64,000 bases of DNA, taken from contig NZ_JABZFL010000051.1 of assembly GCF_014237455.1 (NCBI RefSeq), positions 62,001-126,000 on the forward strand. Reading direction: 5' to 3'. Positions 27,816 through 37,253 of this stretch are shown piece after piece. Each line of letters starts with the position of its first letter. Position 1 is the stretch's first letter. Source of the stretch: Desulfobacula sp. (GTDB taxonomy: Bacteria; Desulfobacterota; Desulfobacteria; Desulfobacterales; Desulfobacteraceae). Both the position numbers and the translations under genes were made by a program. The notes under the pieces are model-generated. The model saw only the letters and a list, made by a program, of their open reading frames with translations. It searched no databases and had not been told where the DNA came from.

Positions 27816-28520
27816 TTGAAAAAGATAGTTTCAATATATTTATGGATTATTGGCGGGATCTTTTTTTTATTTTCATTTGTTATTCTTGTTTTCTGTCTGT
27901 TTTTGTTACCTCAAAAAACCACCTTCACCATTGCCAGATTTCTATTTAATATTTTAATCAGATTGATGGGAATAAAGCTTGTTGTGACCGGCAGGGAACA
28001 TATTCGTCCTGATCAAGCTTACCTGATCATGGGAAATCACCAGAGTCTTTTTGATATTTTCGTCATTCCGGCAGCCATTCCTCTGTGTTTCATCGGAGTG
28101 GAAGCTGCCTATCATTTTTCCTTGCCTGTCTGGGGATATCTGATCCGGAAATGGGGGTGCATCCCCATAGAAAGAAACAACCTTGAAAATGCCATTTTAA
28201 GCCTTGAAATGGCAAAGAAGACGCTTTTGTCCGGGATGAATATCGGCATATTGCCTGAAGGACACAGAACGCTTACAGGAGAGATAGCACCCTTTAAAAA
28301 AGGACCGTTTCATTTGGCCAAAGATGCCACTGCTGATATTTTGCCGTTTGCAACAACTGGTTTGTTTAATTATCATCGGAAAGCAAGCTTGATTTTAAGG
28401 CCGGGAAAAGTGACAGTAAATATTGGAAAACCGATTCCTTACGATACGTTTAAAGATTTATCCGTAGAGGAGACAAGACAAAAACTTTTTGATACTATCT
28501 CAAAATTAAGCCAACAATAA
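27816..28520 (+). CDS. 1-acyl-sn-glycerol-3-phosphate acyltransferase (PlsC family)
   Basis: NHxxxxD motif 'GNHQSLFDIF', 'PEGHRT'. Confidence 0.92.
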   Translation: MKKIVSIYLWIIGGIFFLFSFVILVFCLFLLPQKTTFTIARFLFNILIRLMGIKLVVTGREHIRPDQAYLIMGNHQSLFDIFVIPAAIPLCFIGVEAAYHFSLPVWGYLIRKWGCIPIERNNLENAILSLEMAKKTLLSGMNIGILPEGHRTLTGEIAPFKKGPFHLAKDATADILPFATTGLFNYHRKASLILRPGKVTVNIGKPIPYDTFKDLSVEETRQKLFDTISKLSQQ

Positions 28521-28560
28521 ACCCGGGCAGTTAAGAACTGTTTCTTAACTGCCCGGGTTT
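28519..28560. terminator. Bidirectional intrinsic terminator
   Basis: Perfect 19-bp stem AAACCCGGGCAGTTAAGAA-CTGT-TTCTTAACTGCCCGGGTTT between convergent genes. Confidence 0.9.
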
Positions 28561-28587
28561 GGTTCATCAGTTATGGTATAAGCTTGT

Positions 28588-30663
28588 TTACTTATTCTCT
28601 TCTTTCTCAGCGGTTACCCTGTCAATAACTTTTTGTGCCAGATCACCCGGAACGACATCATATTGTTCAAATTCCAGGGTAAAGGTTCCTCTGCCAGCTG
28701 TCATAGAACTTAAATCCGGCGCATATCTAAGGATTTCAGCCATGGGAACCAGGGCATTGATGATCTGTTTATCGTCTTCGGAATCCATTCCAAGAACCCT
28801 GCCGCGTCTGGAATTAAGGTCACCCATAATATCACCCGTACTATCATCCGGAACTTTCACGGAAATCTTCATAATCGGTTCAAGCAGGGTCGCTTTTGCA
28901 TCTTTTGCCGCATTCTTAAAGGCAAGGGTTCCCGCCATTTTAAACGCCATTTCAGAAGAATCAACAGAATGATAGGATCCAAAATCAAGGGTTGTTCTGA
29001 AATCAACACAGGGAAACCCTGCAAGTATACCTGTTTTAGACGTTTCTCTGATACCAGCTTCAACCGCCGGAATATAATTTTTAGGGATAACCCCGCCGAC
29101 AATTTTATCTACAAACTCAAATCCTCTGCCGTTGGGAAGGGGTTCGAGAACAATCCAGCAGTCACCATACTGACCATGCCCGCCAGACTGTTTTTTATGC
29201 TTGCCCTGAACACGAATTTTTTTCTTAAAGGTTTCCCGATAGGCCACCTTTGGTGTTTCAATGCTCATGCCCACATTAAATTTTCTCTGAATTTTTTCAG
29301 CCGTCACTTCTATATGAACAAGACCTCTGCCGGAAAGGATGGTCTGTTTGGTTTCTTCATTCCTTTGAAGCTGAAGTCCTGTGTCTTCTTCAAGAATTTT
29401 TCTGACGGCTTCGTGGATTTTATCTTCATCATTTTTTGACTTGGGTGAAATAGCAAAGGAGATAACAGGCGGCAAGGGCTGGGGTGCGGAAATCTGAATA
29501 TCTTTTCCGCCTGTCAGGGTATCACCGGTCAAAGTGCTCTTGAGTTTTGCCACGGCAACAATAGATCCCGGAAGCGCACTGGTTATGGTGTTTTGTTCCT
29601 TACCCGCAATTTCAAGAAGTTGTGAAAATCTTTCTTTTGTGTCCTTTGTTGTATTAACAACATTGCCTTCTTTTCCAAGACTTCCTGAAATGACTCTAAA
29701 CAGAGAAAGTCTTCCTGCATAGGGATCAACAATGGTGTTGAAAACAAAGCCGCAGAATTGGGCATCAGGATCGGGAGAAATAATAACATCCTCACCCTTA
29801 GCATCTTTTGCTGTCCAGTCTCCTCTGTCAAGGGGAGACGGCATATAATCATTGATAATATCAGAAACCGTATCAATGCCGATCATTTTTGTGGCGGAAC
29901 AACAAATGGCAGGATAAAACTGGGCATCTTGGATCCCTTGTCTGAATGTTGCCTTGAGTTCATCTTCGGTGATTTCTTCACCTTCCAGATATTTTTCAAG
30001 AAGCTCATCATCAAGTTCAGCTACATCCTCGATAAATTCTTCTTTTGCCATTTCAATATCATCTGACATGTCAGAAGGAACATCAACCTGGGTTGATGTT
30101 CCTTCTGCATCATATTCATAGGCCTGACCTGAAATAATATCCACAAACCCTGTAAAATCATTTTCAGAACCAATGGGATAAAAAATGGGAACGATCTTTT
30201 TTTTAAGTGCTGTTTTGCAAGCCTCGATACAGGTTGAGAAATCCGATCTTTCCCGATCCAGCTTATTCACAATAACAAAACCGGGCAAATTATATTCCAA
30301 TGCACTGGCTGCAGCTTCTTCGGTCATGGCAGAAGGTCCGCCAACCCCGTCAATTACAAATGCCAGGCAGTCTGCAACAGGAAAGCATGTTTTAGAAGCA
30401 GAGAAAAAATTCTGATCGCCAGGAGTGTCCATCAAAGTAATTGTATGTTTATTATGCGTATACTTAATAAAGGATGTATTAATACTCTGCTGTTTCCTGG
30501 TTTCTTCAGGCTGAAAATCCATGACGGTATTGCCTTCTTCGACCCTTCCAAGACGGTTGGTAACTCCAGCCTTAAAAAGCATAGCCTCAGCAAGAGTTGT
30601 CTTGCCCGCACCTCCATGGCCAGCCAGAGCCACATTTCTCATGGTTTTAATTTCTTCGCTCAT
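28588..30663 (-). CDS. Elongation factor G-like GTPase (EF-G paralogue)
   Basis: G1 'GHGGAGKTTLAEAML', 'DTPGDQNFF', 'NKLDRE'; EF-G domains III-V; divergent N-terminus typical of EF-G2/FusA2-like proteins. Confidence 0.9.
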   Translation of the reverse strand: MSEEIKTMRNVALAGHGGAGKTTLAEAMLFKAGVTNRLGRVEEGNTVMDFQPEETRKQQSINTSFIKYTHNKHTITLMDTPGDQNFFSASKTCFPVADCLAFVIDGVGGPSAMTEEAAASALEYNLPGFVIVNKLDRERSDFSTCIEACKTALKKKIVPIFYPIGSENDFTGFVDIISGQAYEYDAEGTSTQVDVPSDMSDDIEMAKEEFIEDVAELDDELLEKYLEGEEITEDELKATFRQGIQDAQFYPAICCSATKMIGIDTVSDIINDYMPSPLDRGDWTAKDAKGEDVIISPDPDAQFCGFVFNTIVDPYAGRLSLFRVISGSLGKEGNVVNTTKDTKERFSQLLEIAGKEQNTITSALPGSIVAVAKLKSTLTGDTLTGGKDIQISAPQPLPPVISFAISPKSKNDEDKIHEAVRKILEEDTGLQLQRNEETKQTILSGRGLVHIEVTAEKIQRKFNVGMSIETPKVAYRETFKKKIRVQGKHKKQSGGHGQYGDCWIVLEPLPNGRGFEFVDKIVGGVIPKNYIPAVEAGIRETSKTGILAGFPCVDFRTTLDFGSYHSVDSSEMAFKMAGTLAFKNAAKDAKATLLEPIMKISVKVPDDSTGDIMGDLNSRRGRVLGMDSEDDKQIINALVPMAEILRYAPDLSSMTAGRGTFTLEFEQYDVVPGDLAQKVIDRVTAEKEENK

Positions 30664-30732
30664 TACTGCTCCTCATAAACAATTAATAAAAAGTTATATT
30701 TAAATAATCAAATTTAAATAAAATTAATAGTG

Positions 30733-31506
30733 TTATTTTAAATTTTCTTTAAAAGTTAAGGATATAATATACTCAATATTTCCTTTCGGGCCGCAAATAG
30801 GGGAGGGGACCACCTGGTTTATCCGGTATCCTTTCTCCTTAAAAAATTTTTTTAACTCTTCTATCACCATTTTTCTAATTTCAGGATCCTTTACAACACC
30901 CCCCTTGCCAATGTTCTTTTTTCCTGCCTCAAATTGAGGTTTGATTAATGCTAAAACCTGTGTATCATCTCTCATGAATTTTTCAGCAGAAGGGATAACT
31001 GTCTTTAAAGAGATAAAAGAGGTATCTGCTACAACCACATCCACTTTTTCATTGATTACTTCATAGGGCATATGCCGGATATTGGTCCTTTCAATAACCG
31101 TTACCCGTGAGTCTTGTCTTAAAGACCAGTCAAACTGCCCATATCCCACATCCACTGCATATACTTTGCCTGCCCCGTACTGAAGCAGGCAATCGGTAAA
31201 ACCACCGGTTGAAGCACCAATATCAAGGCAGATCAACCCTTTCACTGATACAGGTATCGTTTTTAACGCCTTTTCAAGCTTTAAGCCCCCCCGGCTGACA
31301 AATGGATTGTCGTCCTGTTTTACAATGATCTTTGCATCATTCGCAATCAAGGTTCCGGGTTTGTCCACAGGAATATCATTCACAAGTACTTTGCCTGCCA
31401 TGATGAGAGCTTTTACCCGACTCCTGGATTTAACCAGGCCCTTGTCAACAACAAAGTGATCCAGTCTGATTTTATTTTTTAACCCTTTATTCAATAGTCT
31501 TGTCAT
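30733..31506 (-). CDS. tlyA: TlyA-family rRNA methyltransferase/hemolysin (S4 + FtsJ-like)
   Basis: 'RLDHFVVDKGLVKSRSRVKALIMAGKVLVN', 'FVSRGGLKLEKAL', 'CLDIGASTGGFTDCLLQ'. Confidence 0.93.
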   Translation of the reverse strand: MTRLLNKGLKNKIRLDHFVVDKGLVKSRSRVKALIMAGKVLVNDIPVDKPGTLIANDAKIIVKQDDNPFVSRGGLKLEKALKTIPVSVKGLICLDIGASTGGFTDCLLQYGAGKVYAVDVGYGQFDWSLRQDSRVTVIERTNIRHMPYEVINEKVDVVVADTSFISLKTVIPSAEKFMRDDTQVLALIKPQFEAGKKNIGKGGVVKDPEIRKMVIEELKKFFKEKGYRINQVVPSPICGPKGNIEYIISLTFKENLK

Positions 31507-33370
31507 GTAATTTTAATGCTGTAGTTACAATAGCGGTATGGTCTATTCCATAGTCTCGTCTTAAAACATCCTGTGGTCCATGCTCGACAAATTCATTTTT
31601 AATGCCGATCCTTTTTATCGGAAAGCCTGTCATTCCTTTGTCTGACAGCATTTCCAGAACAGCAGAGCCAAATCCTCCATCAAGAACATGGTCTTCAACG
31701 ATAATGGTTTTCCTGATTTTCAATACATATTCACAGATCAGTTCAGCATCAAGGGGTTTAACAAACCTGGCATTAATTATAGTTACACTGATATCATGGT
31801 CTTTCAGTTGTTCGCAGGCTTTTAAAGCTTCACAAACTGATTTGCCAATGGCAATAATTAACAGATCATGACCATCACATATCACTTCGCCTTTCCCCAT
31901 TTTCAATGATCGCGGATGCGCCTCAATTTGAACACCAAGTCCTATACCCCTTGGATATCTTATGGCAACAGGACCATCATGTTTAACGGCTGTTGAAAGC
32001 ATTCTTGCCAGTTCATTCTCATTACTGGGTGCCATAATTGTCATGTTTGGCATGCAGCGAAGGTATGAATAATCAAAAAGACCGTGATGGGTGGGACCGT
32101 CTTTGCCAACAATACCCCCCCGGTCAATGGCAAATACAACCGGATGCGCATCAATACAGACATCATGAAGAATCTGATCAAAGGCTCTCTGCAGAAAAGT
32201 GGAATAAATGGCAACAACCGGTTTTAAGCCTTTGGATGCAAGTCCTGCTGAAAATGTAACTGCGTGCTGTTCTGCAATGCCCACATCGAAAAACCTGTCC
32301 GGATAGTGTTGGGAAAATTCGACCAGGCCGGTGCCCTCGGGCATGGCAGCCGTCACGGCAACTATTTTTTTATTGGTTTTGGCAAGTTTGACCATTTGAG
32401 AACCAAACACCTGGGTATAGCTTGGAATCCCGTTGGATATTTTTTTGCTTTTGCCTGTCTCAACTGCAAACGAATCCACACCATGAAAATAGATTGGATT
32501 CTTTTCAGCCGGTTCATATCCTTTTCCTTTTACGGTTGTAACATGTAAAAGAACCGGATCTTTAGGGTTTTTGATATTTTTGAGAATATCGATTAAATGG
32601 TCTAAATTATGTCCGTCAATGGGCCCGAAGTAATCAAAATTAAAGGCTTCAAACAACATGCCCGGTGTAACAAAGGTTTTAAAGGACTCTTCAGACCGTT
32701 TGGCAATATTGTACATATCATCACCGATTTTGGGCAAAGATTTTAAAAATGCACCAAACTGACTTCTCATGGATTGAAGAGATCTGGCTGAAAAGGTCCG
32801 GCTTAAAAACGAAGACAGGGCGCCCACATTCGGCGAGATGGACATGTCATTATCATTTAAAATAACAATAAGGTTGCGTTTTGAATCCCCAGTCTGATTC
32901 AATCCTTCATAGGCCAGGCCGGCTGTTAAAGAACCATCTCCGATAACTGAAATAACATCAGACACATCTTTATTTAAATATTTGGCATAACAGATCCCAA
33001 GCCCGGCAGAAATAGAGGTCGAGGAATGTCCCACTGTAAATCCGTCATAGGGGCTCTCTTTAATTTTTGAAAATCCGGATAACCCTTTATACTGACGAAG
33101 GCTGTCAAAAGTGTCATTTCTTCCGGTAATCAACTTATGGGCATAAGATTGATGCCCGACATCCCATATCAATGTATCCTTTGGCAGATCAAAGACAGTG
33201 TGGATTGCCAGTGTCAACTCCACAGCCCCCAGGCTTGAGGCGAGATGTCCGCCGTTTTTTGATACCACATCAATAATTCTTTTACGGATTTCACCAGCCA
33301 GAAGCTTTAATTCGGGTCTGGAAAGCTGTTTAATATCTTTAGATGTTTTTATGTGTTCAAGAAGGCTCAA
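31487..33370 (-). CDS. dxs: 1-deoxy-D-xylulose-5-phosphate synthase
   Basis: 'GGHLASSLGAVELTLAIH', 'GDGSLTAGLAYEGLN', 'DRGGIVGKDGPTHHGLFD'. Confidence 0.96.
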   Translation of the reverse strand: MSLLEHIKTSKDIKQLSRPELKLLAGEIRKRIIDVVSKNGGHLASSLGAVELTLAIHTVFDLPKDTLIWDVGHQSYAHKLITGRNDTFDSLRQYKGLSGFSKIKESPYDGFTVGHSSTSISAGLGICYAKYLNKDVSDVISVIGDGSLTAGLAYEGLNQTGDSKRNLIVILNDNDMSISPNVGALSSFLSRTFSARSLQSMRSQFGAFLKSLPKIGDDMYNIAKRSEESFKTFVTPGMLFEAFNFDYFGPIDGHNLDHLIDILKNIKNPKDPVLLHVTTVKGKGYEPAEKNPIYFHGVDSFAVETGKSKKISNGIPSYTQVFGSQMVKLAKTNKKIVAVTAAMPEGTGLVEFSQHYPDRFFDVGIAEQHAVTFSAGLASKGLKPVVAIYSTFLQRAFDQILHDVCIDAHPVVFAIDRGGIVGKDGPTHHGLFDYSYLRCMPNMTIMAPSNENELARMLSTAVKHDGPVAIRYPRGIGLGVQIEAHPRSLKMGKGEVICDGHDLLIIAIGKSVCEALKACEQLKDHDISVTIINARFVKPLDAELICEYVLKIRKTIIVEDHVLDGGFGSAVLEMLSDKGMTGFPIKRIGIKNEFVEHGPQDVLRRDYGIDHTAIVTTALKLHDKTIE

Positions 33371-33392
33371 AATTTTTTAATCTCAATCTCTG

Positions 33393-34298
33393 TTAGTGGT
33401 TTCTGTTAATAATATAGCCGGCAATTGCTCTTAAAGGAGTTGCGGCTTCATCAAAATTCGAAATTGCCTCAATGGCATCATCAATGAGTTTTTCTGCATA
33501 TTTTTTTGATTCGTCAAGACCGATAACTGCCGGAAACGTCATTTTCTCATTTAATGCATCAGATCCTGCAGCCTTTCCCATTATTTCCGGATCACCTTCA
33601 ATATTCAAGATATCATCCACAACCTGAAATGCCAGGCCGATTTTATCGGCATAAACAATTAATTTTTCAATCGTTTCCGGATCAGCCCCCGCACTTAAGG
33701 CTCCTGCTTCAACACTGACGGTGATCATTTTGCCGGTTTTAAGTGCATGTATCTTATTTAAATGGTCTAAGTCATTTTTTTGTTTTGGTTGAAAAGACTG
33801 CATATCAAGCATCTGTCCCTCAACCATGCCCTGAATACCCGCAGCCTGTGAAATTTTCGAAATCAATTTAATCCTTGTCTGACTATCCGGGTATAGTTTA
33901 AAGACTTGTTCCGGCTGAGACATAATATTAAACGCGTGGGTTAATAAGGCATCTCCGGCCAGAATGGCAGTAGCCTCACAAAATTTTTTGTGGCAGGTCG
34001 GCAGTCCGCGTCTTAAGTCATCATTATCCATGGCAGGCAAATCATCATGAATCAAAGAATAGGTATGGATCATTTCAATGGCACAGCAGGCGGGCAGGGC
34101 GATTAAAAAATCCTTCCCGCAGGCCTGGGCCGCAGCCATTGACAGAACAGGGCGCAGTCTTTTTCCCCCGGCCATAAGAGAATGGTCCATCGCCATAACC
34201 AGTTCATGCTTTTGATTAAACTGCTGAAGAATAAGGTTCAAAAACCGGTTAACCAGTTCCTGTTTTTCCGTCAGGTATTGCTTCAGATTAAAATCCAT
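33393..34298 (-). CDS. ispA: Polyprenyl (farnesyl/geranylgeranyl) diphosphate synthase
   Basis: 'GGKRLRPVLSMAAAQA', FARM 'DDLPAMDNDD', SARM 'FQVVDDILNIEGD'. Confidence 0.94.
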   Translation of the reverse strand: MDFNLKQYLTEKQELVNRFLNLILQQFNQKHELVMAMDHSLMAGGKRLRPVLSMAAAQACGKDFLIALPACCAIEMIHTYSLIHDDLPAMDNDDLRRGLPTCHKKFCEATAILAGDALLTHAFNIMSQPEQVFKLYPDSQTRIKLISKISQAAGIQGMVEGQMLDMQSFQPKQKNDLDHLNKIHALKTGKMITVSVEAGALSAGADPETIEKLIVYADKIGLAFQVVDDILNIEGDPEIMGKAAGSDALNEKMTFPAVIGLDESKKYAEKLIDDAIEAISNFDEAATPLRAIAGYIINRNH

Positions 34299-34299
34299 A

Positions 34300-34527
34300 T
34301 TATTGATCTTTAAAGGGTTCTTCTTTTAGATTACCATCACGGTCTTTTGTCAGCATCGTTATTTTTTTTTCGGTTTTATCTAAAAGATCAAGACAATATT
34401 TTGACTGCTTCATGCCGGATTCATATTTTTTGACGGCATCTTCAAGACAAAGTTCTCCTGATTCCATTTCCGTTACGATTTTCTCAAGCTCTTTTAAAGC
34501 TGCTTCAAACGTTTTTTTCTTAGCCAT
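34300..34527 (-). CDS. xseB: Exodeoxyribonuclease VII small subunit
   Basis: 'FEAALKELEKIVTEMESGELCLEDAVKKYESGM', coupled to xseA. Confidence 0.93.
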   Translation of the reverse strand: MAKKKTFEAALKELEKIVTEMESGELCLEDAVKKYESGMKQSKYCLDLLDKTEKKITMLTKDRDGNLKEEPFKDQ

Positions 34528-35731
34528 TTGTTTTTTCCACCCTTGTAACCAGTCGTCCTTTAGAAAGAATCACTTCTATTTGATCATTCTTTTTTACATC
34601 ACTTGAATCTATAATCACTTTTTTATCTAAAACAAATCTTGAAATACTGTATCCTCTTTTTAAAATCGATTCTGGATTTAACGCCTGAAGCTTAGCATCA
34701 AGTTTTGAATGATTAATTTTTATCAATTGCAAATAATGCTTCATCATGTTGGTTAATCTTGTTTCATCATCTTCAAGCCTGAATCTGTAATCATGAACCA
34801 TTGCCCCGGGGCTTTTTAATCTTGAAATCAAATAAGAAACGGCCTGGTTGAGCAGAACCACTTTTTTGTTCAATGATGTATTCAGATTTTTCTGTAGATT
34901 TAAAATCCCTTGAACCAGATTTTTTTTATCCGGAAGTGCCAGTTCTGCGGCAGCAGAAGGGGTAGGGGCTCTTAAATCAGCAACAAAATCTGCAATGGTA
35001 TAATCGGTTTCATGGCCCACACCCGTGATAATCGGTATGTGAGAGTCAAAAATCGCAGTGGCAACAATTTCTGAATTAAATGCGGCCAGGTCTTCCAGAG
35101 ACCCGCCGCCGCGTGCCAGTATGATCACGTCAGATTTTTGAGATTGATTGACAAGGTTTATGGCGTCACAGATTTCATTTTCCGATCTTATTCCCTGGAC
35201 TTTAACCGGAATAATTTCAAGCGGACAGTTTGAAAACCGTCTCTGGGCAACAATAATAATATCTCTGACAGCAGCACCGGTACCAGACGTAATAATGCTG
35301 ATGTGAGACGGTAAAAACGGAATCGGCTTTTTGTATTTCTCGTCAAAAAACCCCTGGCCGGACAATTTTTTTTTAAGCTGTTCAAAGGCAATCTGCATGG
35401 ACCCTGTGCCTTTTGGTTCCAGGTGTTCGAAAATGATCTGATAAGATCCCCTGGGTTCATACAGGGAAAGTCGTGCCAGACCCATAATACTCATACCGTT
35501 TTCAGGTTCAAATTTCAGGTTGCGCTTTTGGTTTTTGAACATGACGGCACTGATGGCGGCCTGCTGATCTTTTAATGTAAAATAAGAATGGCCGGAACTA
35601 GGAACAGAGTAGTTGGAAATTTCTCCGGTCACCCATATAAAAGGAAAGGTGTCTTCCAAAAGAGATTTAATTTCTCTTGTTAGTTTAGAAACTGTATAAA
35701 TATGTCCTGTGTTTTTTTCTGCCATTCTCAT
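34520..35731 (-). CDS. xseA: Exodeoxyribonuclease VII large subunit
   Basis: 'YTVSKLTREIKSLLEDTFPFIWVTGEISN', 'ARGGGSLEDLAAFN', 'GVGHETDYTIADFVADLRAPTPSAAAEL'. Confidence 0.95.
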   Translation of the reverse strand: MRMAEKNTGHIYTVSKLTREIKSLLEDTFPFIWVTGEISNYSVPSSGHSYFTLKDQQAAISAVMFKNQKRNLKFEPENGMSIMGLARLSLYEPRGSYQIIFEHLEPKGTGSMQIAFEQLKKKLSGQGFFDEKYKKPIPFLPSHISIITSGTGAAVRDIIIVAQRRFSNCPLEIIPVKVQGIRSENEICDAINLVNQSQKSDVIILARGGGSLEDLAAFNSEIVATAIFDSHIPIITGVGHETDYTIADFVADLRAPTPSAAAELALPDKKNLVQGILNLQKNLNTSLNKKVVLLNQAVSYLISRLKSPGAMVHDYRFRLEDDETRLTNMMKHYLQLIKINHSKLDAKLQALNPESILKRGYSISRFVLDKKVIIDSSDVKKNDQIEVILSKGRLVTRVEKTNG

Positions 35732-36038
35732 TTATCTGTAAAGCCAATTTTAATATAACCAAAACATTTAATATAAAACAACGGCGCTGTTTTCACAATA
35801 AAATTCTTGTAAAAAATATACCGGGATAACTTATCCAAAACTATCGTTTAAAAATGGACAGGATTTGTCTTGACATTGGGATTCACTCTAGTTCACTATA
35901 GTTTGTAAATTTTGAAAAATTCAACAGTGCTTTATTTTTAACAAATCGTTTTAAAAACTGTATTAGGTGACTTAATATCATATTATAAAGAAAATATATA
36001 AGGTTAATATGCAGAATTTTTTCTGCTTAATACGATAG

Positions 36039-36938
36039 TTGGACAAACAGAAAATGAGAAATTTGATATCCAAATTAAAAAAGTATCATATGAAGAAACG
36101 TTATAAAGCGATTCTTCAGGACAGAATGCATCTTACAGACTATGAAAGAGGTCAATTGATCCCTGAATTGAAATCAAGATTAGGCGTATTAAATCAATAT
36201 TTCTCTGACATTATTAGAATTTGTGAAAACCAGAGAGACTCAAGATTATTCAAAGAAAATCTCAATTCAATAATTAATCCAAAGGGGCTGTCTTCATCAT
36301 CAGAAGTTGATGCTCAATGTTTGTCCGAAAGGTTTTTCGATACAGTAAAAAATCAAGCGCAAATTGAAAATATTGACGATATAAATAGAATTCTTAAAAA
36401 ATATGAAAACATTGAAGATGTTAGAAGATTGGGCCTTTTTCTTAATGAAGTGAACCTTTTGTGCTCGTCGTTATTAGAGGTTAAAAATAAACTGTTTCTG
36501 TTCAAGATTGAGGCATATCCACACATTCTTGACAAAAGGACCGGCCAAACTATAGCAGACATTCCCCATCAATTCTATTTGACCACCGAGCCCTTTCAGA
36601 TCAGCATTCAAAATATCTCATCTGTTTGCAAAGCCACCTCAGAAACGGTTCATGAATGGCATAGACAAACCATGAATATGAAATCTCAGTTTTTAAATTT
36701 TCTTAGTAATAAAACCACTCTAAGAAATAATAGATTAATTCTTTTCATTCAAATCCTTGCTATTTTTCTTGCAATTGTTTTATCTGCATTTTTTCTTTCT
36801 GCGAATGATCCCTTTAACTTAATCAAAACGAATCAGGAATTAAAAAGCAGGGCTAAGGTATTGGAAGATGAAAACCAACTTTTGAGTAACCAACTGGTTC
36901 AGTTAAAAAAAGGTGAAAATAAGAATATAGCTGAATAA
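36039..36938 (+). CDS. Hypothetical membrane-anchored coiled-coil protein; ORF of a putative integron gene cassette
   Basis: 299 aa with one TM segment near the C-terminus ('LILFIQILAIFLAIVLSAFFL') then a coiled coil; starts within GTTGGAC and is followed 7 nt later by GTCCAAC. Alternative ATG at 36054. Confidence 0.6.
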   Translation: MDKQKMRNLISKLKKYHMKKRYKAILQDRMHLTDYERGQLIPELKSRLGVLNQYFSDIIRICENQRDSRLFKENLNSIINPKGLSSSSEVDAQCLSERFFDTVKNQAQIENIDDINRILKKYENIEDVRRLGLFLNEVNLLCSSLLEVKNKLFLFKIEAYPHILDKRTGQTIADIPHQFYLTTEPFQISIQNISSVCKATSETVHEWHRQTMNMKSQFLNFLSNKTTLRNNRLILFIQILAIFLAIVLSAFFLSANDPFNLIKTNQELKSRAKVLEDENQLLSNQLVQLKKGENKNIAE

Positions 36939-36945
36939 AAATATT

Positions 36946-37114
36946 GTCCAACCAGGCGCTTGAGATGGACTGGGCAAAGCCGTGCCGCTTTTGCAAGGCA
37001 GCATTTGACCGGTAGTTTTTACCTTTATCATAGTTTTTCGCTTATCGTTGCCCAGCCACTCAGCTTTACGATAATCTGACCGCTCCGCGGCCAGATTATC
37101 GGCGGCTGTTATGT
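36946..37114. other. attC-like integron recombination site (3' boundary ambiguous: 37076 or 37114)
   Basis: R''-like GTCCAAC at 36946-36952 is the exact complement of GTTGGAC at the upstream ORF start (36038-36044). Inner stem GAG[A]TGG[A]CTGGGCAA pairs with TTGCCCAGCCACTC with two bulged As. R'-like sequences are GATAATC (37070-37076) or GTTATGT (37108-37114). Confidence 0.5.
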
Positions 37115-37253
37115 GTAGAAAAGCAAAATAAAATGGTAAATGAAAAAAATATAAACAATTGTGTTTATTCCACCAATTTAGCGGTATAAGAACAATGAAT
37201 ATACACAAACGTTGTATGCTATTTAGGACAAGACCGACACAGACTCTGATACT

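Noticed and set aside
28559-30703. Multiple plus-strand ORFs of 60-156 aa
   Set aside because: Antisense to the well-supported EF-G-like CDS on the minus strand.
35877-35905. TTGACA...TATAGT as a promoter for the 36039 ORF
   Set aside because: Spacing is about 21 nt, too long for a standard sigma70 promoter, and no other support.
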